A stretch of 64,000 nucleotides of DNA from Bacillota bacterium (GCA_023623175.1 JAMNXU010000039.1:62001-126000), one strand, 5' to 3'. Shown: positions 1-8,664, counted from the first letter of the stretch. Program-made: numbers and translations. The notes: a model not told the origin generated them from the letters alone.

Positions 1-1193
1 GGCGAGCCGATGTGCACTCAACGCTCAATCCCCAGAAAAAATTCGGCGCCGATGTTATTTCGCGCATTGAATATGCGTCGTCCTCCACCGAAGCCGCACG
101 GGAAATGCACCGCGAGATCGTGTCGTGCATTAACCGCATAGTTTCCGATTTTTCGGAGAGAAACGGCATTGGCGTTGACGATATATACGCGATTACATTT
201 GTGGGGAACACCACGATGATGCATTTTCTTCTCAATCTGCCCGCAGGCAATATCGCCGTGTCTCCGTTCATTCCCGTTTCCACCGACACGTTTTTGATAA
301 AGGCTGCTGAAACAGGTCTGCAAATAAATAAAAACGGACTGATAGCGGTTCTGCCGGGAGTTTCGGCCTACGTTGGCGCCGATACGGTAGCTGCCGTACT
401 TTCAAGCAGTATGCACGAAAGCGATGAAATAACGCTGCTCGTTGATATCGGAACAAACGGCGAGATAGTCCTCGGAAACAAAAAATGGATGTATTCCTGC
501 TCCGCGGCAGCCGGCCCGGCTTTTGAAGGGGCAAATATCCGGAACGGGATCGGGGGTGTACGCGGCGCCATTGATAAAATTGAGATAGGCGACAGCGTCA
601 GGTACACCACCATAGGCAAAGAACGCGCCAAAGGCATATGCGGCTCGGGAATTGTGGACGCGGTGGCGGGACTTCTGAAGGCGGGCATAATTGATGAAAC
701 GGGCAGAATAATAAGCCGCGATGAAGCGGACGGACTTCCGCCGAGACTTCTTGAAAGACTTATTGAAATTGACGGCAGGAATGCCTTCCTGTTGCTTCAC
801 AGCAGCGAGTGCGACTCGGAAATTGATATAGCCATAACCCAGAAGGACGTAAGGGAACTGCAAAATGCAAAGGCTGCAATTGCCGCGGGCATTAAAATAC
901 TGATAAAACAGGCCGGCATCGACGTGTCGGATATTGACAGGGTTTACCTTGCCGGGGGTTTCGGCAATTATATAGACAGGGACAATGCAGTAGTTATAGG
1001 GCTTTTGCCGCGCGAACTGAAGGACAGGATCGAGTCCATAGGAAACGCGGCTGGAGCAGGAGCCGTCGGAGCGCTGCTGTCACAGAAGCAGATCGCTCGT
1101 GCCGCCGAGATAAAGAAAATGATAAAGTATGTTGAACTGTCCGCGTGTCCCGAATTCATGGACGAGTTTGTAGAATCCATGCTGTTTGGGTGA
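1..1193 (+). CDS. Corrinoid-activating ASKHA ATPase (RACo/AcsV-like, DUF4445), 5' partial
   Basis: The frame is open from the window edge, so the N-terminus, including the 2Fe-2S domain this family usually carries, lies outside. The visible part of about 395 residues is the actin-like ATPase (ASKHA) body: FVGNTTMMH near visible residue 63, DIGTNGE near 146, AAAGPAFEG near 168, CGSGIVD near 213 and AGGFGNYID near 315. Family members use ATP and a low-potential electron to reduce the Co(II) form of corrinoid proteins so that methyl transfer (acetogenesis, O-demethylation) can resume. An in-frame GTG at 12 exists but cuts into conserved sequence and is not the start. No corrinoid protein is adjacent on the visible side, so the partner is unknown. 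Confidence 0.85.
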   Translation, partial: RADVHSTLNPQKKFGADVISRIEYASSSTEAAREMHREIVSCINRIVSDFSERNGIGVDDIYAITFVGNTTMMHFLLNLPAGNIAVSPFIPVSTDTFLIKAAETGLQINKNGLIAVLPGVSAYVGADTVAAVLSSSMHESDEITLLVDIGTNGEIVLGNKKWMYSCSAAAGPAFEGANIRNGIGGVRGAIDKIEIGDSVRYTTIGKERAKGICGSGIVDAVAGLLKAGIIDETGRIISRDEADGLPPRLLERLIEIDGRNAFLLLHSSECDSEIDIAITQKDVRELQNAKAAIAAGIKILIKQAGIDVSDIDRVYLAGGFGNYIDRDNAVVIGLLPRELKDRIESIGNAAGAGAVGALLSQKQIARAAEIKKMIKYVELSACPEFMDEFVESMLFG

Positions 1194-1278
1194 AGGGAAA
1201 AAATCCAGGTAACAGGATGGGAACCAGCATGGCGCCGGGACTGACAGGTCCGGTGCTGTTGCGTATAAAGGCGGGAGG

Positions 1279-1890
1279 ATGAGAGCAATAGACAGGCAAG
1301 ATTTTAAAACGACTAACAAGGCTGAATTAAGAAGGGAAGCCAGAAAGCGAAGGGACGAACTTTCCGCCCCGGACGTATCCCAAAAGGGGGAGGAAATCAC
1401 AAGGCGCCTGCTGGAACTGGATGAGTTTGTCAACGCAGGAACGATAATGTGCTACTTAAGTATCGGCAACGAGGTTCCCACGTGGGACCTGGCCAGGTAC
1501 ATTCTCAATGCCGGCAAGGTTCTCACCGTGCCAAAAATAACGGCGCCGGCGGGAGAGAGCAAAAGGATGATCGCGTGCAAAATCACCGATCTCGAAAGCG
1601 GTCTCAAACCTGGAAGTTTCGGAATAATGGAACCGGCTGACGAGTCTTTGCAGCCCGTTCCGATACCGGATATCGATCTTGTAATCGTACCGGGGCTCCT
1701 TTTTGACAGAAGGGGCTTCCGCATTGGCTACGGAGGCGGATTTTACGACAGTTTTCTGAGAAATAAGGGCGCCGGCTGCACCAGCGTGGGAATCTGCTAT
1801 GAGTTACAGCTTGTGCCGGAGCTGCCCGCGGAAGAGCATGACGTGCCAGTGGATATTGTAATAACCGAGTCGGCGGTCTACAGAATTTGA
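1279..1890 (+). CDS. 5-formyltetrahydrofolate cyclo-ligase (MTHFS family)
   Basis: Cytosolic ATP-dependent enzyme that converts 5-formyl-THF to 5,10-methenyl-THF, recycling folate. The 203 residues match the usual family length of about 180-210. Visible signatures are the N-terminal basic helix KAELRREARKRRDEL, LTVPKIT in the middle and the ATP-site motif GYGGGFYDSFL near residue 152. The ATG at 1279 directly abuts GGGAGG, so AAAGG at 1267-1271 is the more likely ribosome site. It lies 85 nt after the corrinoid activator on the same strand, so a one-carbon link between the two is reasonable but inferred. Confidence 0.93.
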   Translation: MRAIDRQDFKTTNKAELRREARKRRDELSAPDVSQKGEEITRRLLELDEFVNAGTIMCYLSIGNEVPTWDLARYILNAGKVLTVPKITAPAGESKRMIACKITDLESGLKPGSFGIMEPADESLQPVPIPDIDLVIVPGLLFDRRGFRIGYGGGFYDSFLRNKGAGCTSVGICYELQLVPELPAEEHDVPVDIVITESAVYRI

Positions 1891-2000
1891 TACGCTGTGT
1901 CCTTTTTTGCTGTTTTTGGTTTGTCACTCCTGTCCCCCGATAATAAGCGCGCGTCGAGGGCTATATAATTATAGTGTATAACCTTTTAGGGGTGACAGCC

Positions 2001-3155
2001 TTGGATTTCAATGTAAATATTGATCTCGTCCGGTCCCAGAAACTAATACTCACTCCCCAGTTAAAACAGGCAATTGACTTGCTGAGCATGAATTCCCAGG
2101 AATTATTTGAATACGTGGAAGAACAGCTTGAAGAAAACCCCGTCCTTGAAGCATACGACGCGGAGGGACGGTGGGATGACGAAGACATGGAAGAAGCGTT
2201 TTTTTTCGAATGGGATGATGTTAATTACGACACGGAGAACGGAGAAAACGGCGTTGCCGCCGACGATGAGGAAGCAGGCGGTACAACGGAGAGAAAAATA
2301 TATAAATTAAGCCTCAAGGAACATCTGCATTTCCAGCTCTGCACTTCAAAACTTCCGAAATACCTTTATCCCCTGGCGGAATACATGATCAACTCAATAA
2401 ACGAAAACGGGTTTATTGATATTGATCTTGACGGGGCGGCATGTATTTTCGGCGCGTCGAGAGAAGATGCCGAAAGCGTGCTTGAACTGCTCCAGAGCTT
2501 TGATCCGCCGGGCATCTGCGCAAGGAATCTCAGGGAGTGCCTGATCATACAGCTTAAAGCCATGAACAGCGACAGTGAACATATTGTGAAAATAATCCGG
2601 GACTACCTCGATGAACTGGCACGGGGAGACTTTGACCTTATCTCCAGGGAACTTGATATAAGCACTGAAAAGGTTAAAGCGGCGTTCGACCTACTGAAGA
2701 ACCTCGAACCCAAACCCGCAAGAGCTTATTATAAAAACGACGGCGCCAGGTTCATTATCCCGGACATCATAATAAAAAGGGAATATGAAGGTTTTGCGGT
2801 ATACCTGAATGAAGACGCCATACCGCTCGTGGGCATTAATAAATTTTATGAAAGAATGGCCCACGGCGACTTATCGGCCGAGACAAGGAAATTCATTCAA
2901 AACCGCCTTGACAGTGCTACTCGACTGATCGACTGCATAGAAAAAAGGAAGGAGGTGTTGAAAAAACTCGCCCATTCCCTGGTTTTAAGGCAGCAAGAAT
3001 TTTTTGAAAAAGGAAAGGAATATTTAAAACCCCTGGATATTGAAACCGTCGCCGCCGACATAGAGGTCCACGAATCCATATTGTCGCGGGCCCTTTCGGG
3101 CAAGTACATACAATGTCCATGGGGAATTTTTGAAGCGAGATATTTTTTCGGATAG
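2001..3155 (+). pseudogene. rpoN: RNA polymerase sigma-54 factor, truncated 5' part (lacks RpoN box)
   Basis: Sigma-54 directs RNA polymerase to -24/-12 promoters with AAA+ activators. The TTG at 2001 follows GGGGTGA at 1988-1994 and begins MDFNVNIDL, like the family start; an upstream in-frame GTG at 1974 is less likely. Region I (LVRSQKLILTPQLKQAIDLL), an acidic region II (about residues 50-95) and the core-binding domain are intact, as is the helix-turn-helix HESILSRALSGKYIQ near residue 357. The frame then stops after IFEARYFFG, at residue 384. Normal proteins continue about 60-80 residues through YFFSSG... to the RpoN box (ARRTVAKYRE-like) that binds the -24 element. No such sequence was found anywhere in the window. 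The stop coincides with the start of a serine-recombinase module, suggesting insertion or an intervening element. As it stands the product should not recognise sigma-54 promoters. Confidence 0.88.
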
Positions 3156-3239
3156 GGAAATGTCAGCAGCCGGCGAATCGTGATGCCTGAAGCCCGGAGT
3201 CCGGTGAAATCGGGACAAACCGTGCGGCATATATTTAAT

Positions 3240-3281
3240 GTGTACATGACGTTTAATTTTGTGTACATGACGTTTTATTTG
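3240..3281. repeat. Two tandem 21-bp direct repeats ahead of the recombinase module
   Basis: Copies at 3240-3260 and 3261-3281 share GTGTACATGACGTTT exactly, followed by AT-rich sequence; a weaker third GCACATGTC follows at 3281-3289. TGTACA inside the unit is palindromic. They lie between the broken end of rpoN and the small ORF upstream of the recombinase. They may be binding sites for the recombinase or for a regulator of it. The function is inferred; the repeat itself is directly visible. Confidence 0.75.
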
Positions 3282-3298
3282 CACATGTCGGATCGGGG

Positions 3299-3523
3299 GT
3301 GTCCGGATTGCCGGCAAATACGCCGTGGAACATGCACGGGCCTGCAGAAATGCTTACAAACGGGGACATGCTGAAATTCGGCAGGCGGAAGGTACTGCGC
3401 GGAAGTGAACGGGCAAATAGGCGAAGGGTTGCTTATATTTTTTACGGTAAACAGGATCCTTCCGACATCCTTGCAGAATTCGTAAATTCGCTTATTGAAA
3501 AAAAGGGAAGTAACAGGGTGTGA
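3299..3523 (+). CDS. Small hypothetical protein coupled to serine recombinase
   Basis: A 74-codon frame from GTG 3299, with in-frame ATGs at 3332, 3350 and 3368. The C-terminal half is basic then amphipathic (RRRVAYIFYGKQDPSDI, then LAEFVNSLIEKKG). It ends 4 nt before the recombinase ATG at 3528, so translational coupling is likely. I do not recognise the family. The starts lack a good ribosome site, so the true N-terminus is unsure and the frame could be non-coding. Its position inside the module suggests an accessory role to the recombinase, for example directionality or regulation, but nothing in the sequence proves this. Confidence 0.4.
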   Translation: MSGLPANTPWNMHGPAEMLTNGDMLKFGRRKVLRGSERANRRRVAYIFYGKQDPSDILAEFVNSLIEKKGSNRV

Positions 3524-3527
3524 AACA

Positions 3528-5168
3528 ATGAAAGTGGAAACCTTGCTTGACGAACAATACCCCGGGTGCCTGCAATGCGCAAGGGTCGGGATATATGTAA
3601 GAGAGAGCCGCGACGACAATGACGAAAATTACGAAACGATAGAAACCCAGAGGGAGCTCTTGATTGATTTCGTGGCAAAAAACAGGCTGGGCGAGGTTGT
3701 AAAGGTTTACGAAGACAACAACGTTTCGGGCACGAGTTTTGAAAGGCGCGGCATAAGAGAGCTCAGGGAGGACGTCATATCGGGGGAAATAGACATACTC
3801 GTCCTCAAGGATCTTTCGCGATTGGGACGCAACAATGCCAAAACGCTGCTCTTCCTGGATTACCTGGAGGAATACGGGATAACGGTAATCACCAGCGACG
3901 GCAGGTATGACAGCAGGAAAGACAATGACATCGTGGGAATTGAAACGTGGTTCAACGAGCGCTATGCCAAGGACATTTCGAGGAAAATCAGGGCGAACCT
4001 GCGGTTTAAGATCCAAAGGGGAGAATACATAGGACGCGCGCCCTTTGGATACAGGAAGAGCGATGAAGAAAAAAACAGGCTCGTTGTAGACCCTGAGAAG
4101 GCGGCAATTGTCAGGGAGATTTTCGATTTGTACCTTGAAGGATACGGCTATTCAAGCATAGCGAAAATTTTGAATGACAGGGGCTGTCCTCCTCCCGGCA
4201 AATCCGCCCGCGGGGAGGGCTGGAATGCCGTGGCCGTCGGGCGGATCCTGGGCAACAGGGTGTACATCGGCGACACGGTGCAGGGAGTAAGTGAAAAAAT
4301 CAGTTTCAAAAGCAAAAAAACGAGGAGGCTTCCAAGGGAAAAGTGGGTGTTGACGCCCGGCACCCATGAACCCATCATAAGCAGGGAGAAGTTTGAAGAA
4401 GTCCAGAAGCTCCGCAGAAGCAAAAGAGATGCCCTGGGGCCCCACAAGGGGGAGATACATGTATTCAGGGGGCTGTTGTTTTGCGGAAGGTGCGGGCAGA
4501 CAATGGTGGCCCGTTCGAGAAAAAACAGGCCGATGGGCTATATTTGCTCGCAATACGCGAGGTACGGAAAAAAGGGTTGCACAAGCCATTACATAAATGA
4601 AAAGGCGCTCGGGGAAGTTTTGACAGGCGAAATACTCGATCTGCTTTACGATGAAAAAATTAAACCGCTGGTTAAGGCCAAACTGGCTGAAAAGTATTCG
4701 GGCAAAACCGATCTTGAGAAGGAAGCGGAGAGGCTTGAGCTGCAGCTTGCGGCGAGACAGCGCCAGCAGGACATACTTTACAGGGACAAACTGGAGGGTA
4801 AGATATCAGAGGAACTTTTCACAAGGACCAACAATTATATTGAAAAAAGTATAAGCCTTTTAAAAGACGAGATCAGGCAACTCAGGGAAGCGGCCGCGCG
4901 CTGCTTTGATCCCGAAGAGGCTCTCAGGAAAGCGGCGGAGATTCTCTCGGCCGGAGGGCTTACCAACAGGCTTGTACGAATGCTTGTCGACAGCGTGTCG
5001 GTGTACGAGGCGGGGGAATTGCCGGATAACCGGGAAGAAAAAGCTGATAAAAACAACGATGCATTCCCGGAAGTACGGGAATGCACGCTGCCAAAAAACG
5101 AAGGCGCTGTAATAATCAGGCTGAAGATTAATAATCACTGCAACTACAATTATAAAGCTGGGGTATAG
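3528..5168 (+). CDS. Large serine recombinase (resolvase / recombinase / zinc-ribbon type)
   Basis: Site-specific DNA recombinase of the family that includes TnpX, phage integrases and SpoIVCA. From ATG 3528 (GGGTG 5' of it; a TTG at 3495 is also in frame) the protein has 546 residues. The resolvase domain carries the nucleophile in YVRES (Ser27) and DLSRLGRNN near residue 100. The Recombinase domain (about 150-290) includes GRAPFGYR. A zinc-ribbon begins with CGRCGQTM near 319 and closes with CSQYARYGKKGC. A charged coiled coil (about 375-460) precedes a basic C-terminus. All catalytic elements look intact, so the enzyme is probably active. It sits co-directionally just behind the break in rpoN, the usual place for an integrase next to an attachment site. 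No phage or transfer genes accompany it. Confidence 0.95.
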   Translation: MKVETLLDEQYPGCLQCARVGIYVRESRDDNDENYETIETQRELLIDFVAKNRLGEVVKVYEDNNVSGTSFERRGIRELREDVISGEIDILVLKDLSRLGRNNAKTLLFLDYLEEYGITVITSDGRYDSRKDNDIVGIETWFNERYAKDISRKIRANLRFKIQRGEYIGRAPFGYRKSDEEKNRLVVDPEKAAIVREIFDLYLEGYGYSSIAKILNDRGCPPPGKSARGEGWNAVAVGRILGNRVYIGDTVQGVSEKISFKSKKTRRLPREKWVLTPGTHEPIISREKFEEVQKLRRSKRDALGPHKGEIHVFRGLLFCGRCGQTMVARSRKNRPMGYICSQYARYGKKGCTSHYINEKALGEVLTGEILDLLYDEKIKPLVKAKLAEKYSGKTDLEKEAERLELQLAARQRQQDILYRDKLEGKISEELFTRTNNYIEKSISLLKDEIRQLREAAARCFDPEEALRKAAEILSAGGLTNRLVRMLVDSVSVYEAGELPDNREEKADKNNDAFPEVRECTLPKNEGAVIIRLKINNHCNYNYKAGV

Positions 5169-5316
5169 AGACTGCCAGGCAGTTTAATGCACAAGCCGGC
5201 AATCCTTAAAGCTGCAAGTCAACAATCCCAAAAGCTGAAGCAAGAACCCGGCTTCCAGTATCCGGCCATAACCAATGGCCCGTAACATCTGCCAGTCTCC
5301 AGTTACAAACCTCTGC

Positions 5317-6531
5317 CTAAAGCTTATTATTGATAAACATCTCCATCAACCGATGTCCCTCTTCAATAAAAAGACCCGTTTTACGCGCAGCTTCTTCGTC
5401 ATAGCTCACGGCACAGCAGCCGGCTGCGCCGCCTTTCCGGTATATCACGAAGGGAACGGGATCCGCCGTATGAGTTCTCAGGGACAGCGGCGTGGGATGG
5501 TCGGGAAGCAGCATAATGCTGTAATCATCATAGTTTTCAAGTTCTCTCAGGATTATGCTGAGCATCTGCTCGTCAATAAGTTCAATGGATTTAACCTTGT
5601 TTTCCGTTTCATTCCTGTGACCGCACTCGTCGGGGGCCTCCACGTGAATGTAGACAAAATCGCTGCCGCGCTGAAGCTCTTCAAGAGCTGCGAGCGCTTT
5701 TCCCCTGAAATTGGTATTTATATTTCCCGTGGCGCCTTCAACGTCAATTGATTTGAGACCTGCACATATGCCTATTCCCTTGATCAGATCCACGGCGGAG
5801 ATAACGGAGCCTTTCACGTGGTATTTTTCGTAAAAGCCTGACAGCCGCGGTTTTTTTCCTTCGCCCCACAGCCATATGGAGTTTGCCGGCCTCAGACCTC
5901 TTTCCATGCGCTTAATGTTTACGGGATGATCTTTTAACAGCCTGTGGCTTTCTTTCATCAATTCCAGGAGTTTTTGCGAGTTTTCGCCTTCGGGCAGGAA
6001 CGGCGTTACCTTTTTTTCCAGGATGTCATGGGGAGGCGTAAGCCTGAATCCCGAAGGCCCGTTACGCCATACCATGCAGTGCCTGTAGCTTATGCCGGCA
6101 TGGAAGGATATTTCATCGTCGTTAAATTTGTCCGCGAGCGATGCAATGAGTTCCCTGGCTTCCCCGGTGGTTATCTCGTCGGAACTGTAGTCGATCATCG
6201 TTTTATTTTCATATTCCGGTTCTTCTGACAACGTGACAAGGTTACAGCGAAAGGTTACATCGCTTTCCGAAAGATTAATGCCCATGCTTACGGCTTCGAG
6301 CGGTGAACGACCGGTATAATATATTTCGGGGTTGTATCCCATTACGGAAAGGTTGGCGACATCGCTGCCGGGGGCTATTCCCCTTGGTATTGTCCTGACA
6401 AGCCCAACCGTTCCGTGACGCGCCATAAAATCCATGTAGGGTTTCCTGGCGCATTGCAGCGGGGTTTTGTTTCCAAGGGCCGGCAATGGATAATCGGCCA
6501 TTCCGTCACCCAATAAAACCACGTATTTCAT
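5317..6531 (-). CDS. ApgM-type phosphoglycerate mutase-like protein (proposed homoserine kinase)
   Basis: A 404-residue member of the alkaline-phosphatase superfamily, of the archaeal-type cofactor-independent phosphoglycerate mutase group. LLGDGMADYPLP at the N-terminus supplies the first metal ligand (Asp9); GLVRTIPRGIAPGSDVANLS and TGRSPLEA follow, and LLPDHPTP near the C-terminus supplies further ligands. The bacterial branch starting in this way has been proposed to act as a non-orthologous homoserine kinase in organisms without ThrB. No threonine or glycolysis gene is adjacent, so the role is undecided between the two. GGAGG lies just upstream of ATG 6531. It faces the recombinase gene tail to tail. 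Confidence 0.85.
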   Translation of the reverse strand: MKYVVLLGDGMADYPLPALGNKTPLQCARKPYMDFMARHGTVGLVRTIPRGIAPGSDVANLSVMGYNPEIYYTGRSPLEAVSMGINLSESDVTFRCNLVTLSEEPEYENKTMIDYSSDEITTGEARELIASLADKFNDDEISFHAGISYRHCMVWRNGPSGFRLTPPHDILEKKVTPFLPEGENSQKLLELMKESHRLLKDHPVNIKRMERGLRPANSIWLWGEGKKPRLSGFYEKYHVKGSVISAVDLIKGIGICAGLKSIDVEGATGNINTNFRGKALAALEELQRGSDFVYIHVEAPDECGHRNETENKVKSIELIDEQMLSIILRELENYDDYSIMLLPDHPTPLSLRTHTADPVPFVIYRKGGAAGCCAVSYDEEAARKTGLFIEEGHRLMEMFINNKL

Positions 6532-6929
6532 AGCATCCTCCGTATCCGGCTGTTAGCCTGCTGCCGGTTAAAATGCAGTATGAGCCAAACGGCTTTCATG
6601 TTTTTATTATTATAACAAAAAATAACGTTACATAATAAGATTGCAATAAAAAATTTTCTTTAGGGAATTTGCAACTTCTTATCAGATATTCTATAATCTA
6701 TTGAAAAATATTATATATTCGGTTGAGCCTGATACAATTTCATATTACAGGATAAACAGCCAACGCGAGGGAACTGTCCGGCAACCAGCCCGGACAGGCT
6801 CGATAATATAACATGGCAGTATAAATCAGTATGTAGTATAAATCAGTATTATAAAAATAGATGAATGTATCAAAACAGGTAATATATATTACGTTGTTTA
6901 ATTAATTTATCAAAAACGGAGTTGATGGG
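6532..6929. other. AT-rich divergent intergenic region
   Basis: This 398-nt gap separates the leftward ApgM-like gene from rightward tcdA, so promoters for both should lie here. I see no ORF with a ribosome site and no RNA gene. A 15-nt direct repeat, AGTATAAATCAGTAT, occurs at 6818-6832 and 6835-6849. The ribosome site of tcdA (GGAG at 6916-6919) closes the region. Confidence 0.5.
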
Positions 6930-7700
6930 ATGCTTCATGCTTTTTCTCGTACGGAACTGCTTCTGGGAAGGGAAGCGCTTGATATTTTGTCAAAATGCAA
7001 GGTAGCCGTTTTCGGCGTGGGAGGAGTAGGCAGCTTCGCTGTTGAAGGACTGGTCAGGGCCGGCGTAGGGAAATTCGTCCTCGTGGATGATGACTGCGTT
7101 TGCCTCACCAACCTGAACCGCCAGCTGCATGCGACGATGAAAACCATTGGCAGGCCGAAGGTTGAAGTTATGCGCGACAGGATTCTCGAGATAAACCCCG
7201 GGGCGGAAGTCGCGGTGCACAAGAAATTCTACCTTCCCGAGAATGCCGATGAATTGCTGAAACCGGATTATGATTATATTGTGGATGCCGTGGATACGGT
7301 GACTGCAAAAATAGATCTTGCAGTAAAAGCCCATGAAATGGGAATACCCATAATTAGCTGCATGGGTGCGGGAAACAAGCTCGATCCGACAAAATTTGAG
7401 GTAGCGGACATTTACGAGACGTCGGTGGATCCGCTCGCGCGCGTCTTGAGAAAGGAACTTAGGGAAAGGGGCGTCACGGCTCTGAAAGTCGTTTATTCAA
7501 AAGAGGAGCCCTTAAAAACTGTTGAAACGGAGACTTCAAGCTGCGCTGCCGGGTGTATCTGCCCCAAGGGTACCGAGAGAAGGTGCACTGACCGCAGGAA
7601 CATCCCCGGAAGCATTTCCTTTGTGCCTTCCGTCGCGGGCTTGATTATTGCGGGAGAAGTGGTCAAGGATTTGATTAAAATTAAAAGCAGCAGTAAATAA
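6930..7700 (+). CDS. tcdA: tRNA threonylcarbamoyladenosine dehydratase (TcdA/CsdL, ThiF family)
   Basis: E1-like adenylating enzyme that cyclises t6A37 to ct6A in ANN-decoding tRNAs, in the cytosol. The 256-residue protein begins FSRTELLLGREAL, has the nucleotide-binding GVGGVGS at residues 29-34, the NLNRQLHA motif near residue 67 that binds ATP in ThiF/MoeB-type enzymes, and the VDAVDTVTAK segment. A Cys-rich stretch, SSCAAGCICPKG, lies near residue 200. CGGAG lies 5' of ATG 6930. It is probably monocistronic: AT-rich sequence lies upstream and a repeat-filled gap of 295 nt follows. Confidence 0.9.
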   Translation: MLHAFSRTELLLGREALDILSKCKVAVFGVGGVGSFAVEGLVRAGVGKFVLVDDDCVCLTNLNRQLHATMKTIGRPKVEVMRDRILEINPGAEVAVHKKFYLPENADELLKPDYDYIVDAVDTVTAKIDLAVKAHEMGIPIISCMGAGNKLDPTKFEVADIYETSVDPLARVLRKELRERGVTALKVVYSKEEPLKTVETETSSCAAGCICPKGTERRCTDRRNIPGSISFVPSVAGLIIAGEVVKDLIKIKSSSK

Positions 7701-7757
7701 TTTAACGCAATCGGGCAACATGGCAGAAACCAGTATAACCAGGGACAACGCAACAGA

Positions 7758-7862
7758 AACAGCCAACTGAAACAATCAACTGGAACAACCAACTGAAATG
7801 ACTAACTGAAACAGCCAACTGAAACATCCAAATGAAATTAACCAACTGGATTAGCCAACTGA
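7758..7862 (+). repeat. Eight degenerate 13-nt tandem repeats (AACARCCAACTGA)
   Basis: Units at 7758, 7771, 7784, 7797, 7810, 7823, 7836 (14 nt) and 7850 follow the consensus AACARCCAACTGA. The sense strand is A-rich and almost G-free, and the array continues in decayed form to about 7935. It forms the bulk of the 295-nt gap between tcdA and the 2-oxoacid oxidoreductase operon. There is no spacer variation of CRISPR type. See the finding on locus-specific leader repeats. Confidence 0.85.
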
Positions 7863-7995
7863 AACAATATAAATAATAAAATATAAGCAACATAATTAAA
7901 AATGATGCAGCTGAAACAACAAATAACGCAGCTAAGACAACATTTAAAAACAAAAGGGCAAAACCTTATCAAAACGAATCAACAGGAGAAAGGTC

Positions 7996-8664
7996 ATGTT
8001 TAAAAAAAGGATAAACATATTTACCGGGTACTTCGGCAGCGGAAAGACCGAAGTATCCGTAAATTATGCGCTGAGAATGGCTGAAGCCGGATATAAAACC
8101 GCCATTGCCGATTTTGACATTGTAAATCCCTATTTCAGGACAGCCGATGTAAAGGACTTTCTTTCAGATAGGGGCATATGGGTAGTGCTGCCGGTATATG
8201 CCAATACCAACGTGGATGTGCCGGCGCTTTCGGGCGAGGTAAACGCGCTGTTTCAGAAAAAGGATTATAAAGTGGTCCTGGACGTGGGAGGCGACGATCT
8301 GGGCGCCAGGGCCGTTTCAAGATACCGCAATGAAATAGTGCAGGACGATTATGAGCTTTTTTTCGTTATAAATACAAAAAGGCCGCTGACGGAAACGGCC
8401 GATGAAATTTGCGAAGTGATCGCATCAATAGAAAACAGCGCGAGGATGAAAGTTACGAAACTCGTGAACAACACCAATCTCCTGTCGGAAACCCACGCGG
8501 ATATTATAAGGGAAGGGTTCAATATCGTTAGGGAGGTATCCGACAGGCTGAACATACCGATAGCGTTCACCAGCGGCATGAGGGAGTCCTTGGCCGGATT
8601 CCGGCCTGAAAAAGGCGATATACTTATCATGGATAAAATGATAAAACTTCCCTGGGAAGAATGA
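7996..8664 (+). CDS. P-loop ATPase of the 2-oxoacid oxidoreductase operon
   Basis: A 222-residue soluble protein with a Walker A of the form GYFGSGKTE at residues 11-19, followed by ADFDIVNPYFRT, which resembles the deviant/SIMIBI ParA-CobQ group. VVLDVGGDDLGA around residue 95 is the likely Walker B. Genes of this kind often precede ferredoxin and VOR/KOR subunit genes in Clostridia, as here, and may assist assembly of the enzyme or its Fe-S clusters; that is inference. GGAGAAAGG precedes ATG 7996. The ferredoxin gene follows after 98 nt. Confidence 0.75.
   Translation: MFKKRINIFTGYFGSGKTEVSVNYALRMAEAGYKTAIADFDIVNPYFRTADVKDFLSDRGIWVVLPVYANTNVDVPALSGEVNALFQKKDYKVVLDVGGDDLGARAVSRYRNEIVQDDYELFFVINTKRPLTETADEICEVIASIENSARMKVTKLVNNTNLLSETHADIIREGFNIVREVSDRLNIPIAFTSGMRESLAGFRPEKGDILIMDKMIKLPWEE

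Noticed and set aside
5169-5316. Missing 3' part of rpoN just after the recombinase
   Set aside because: Translated by eye in all frames; nothing resembling the RpoN box was found there.
7758-7862. CRISPR array
   Set aside because: Units of 13 nt are directly adjacent with no unique spacers, and no cas genes are present.
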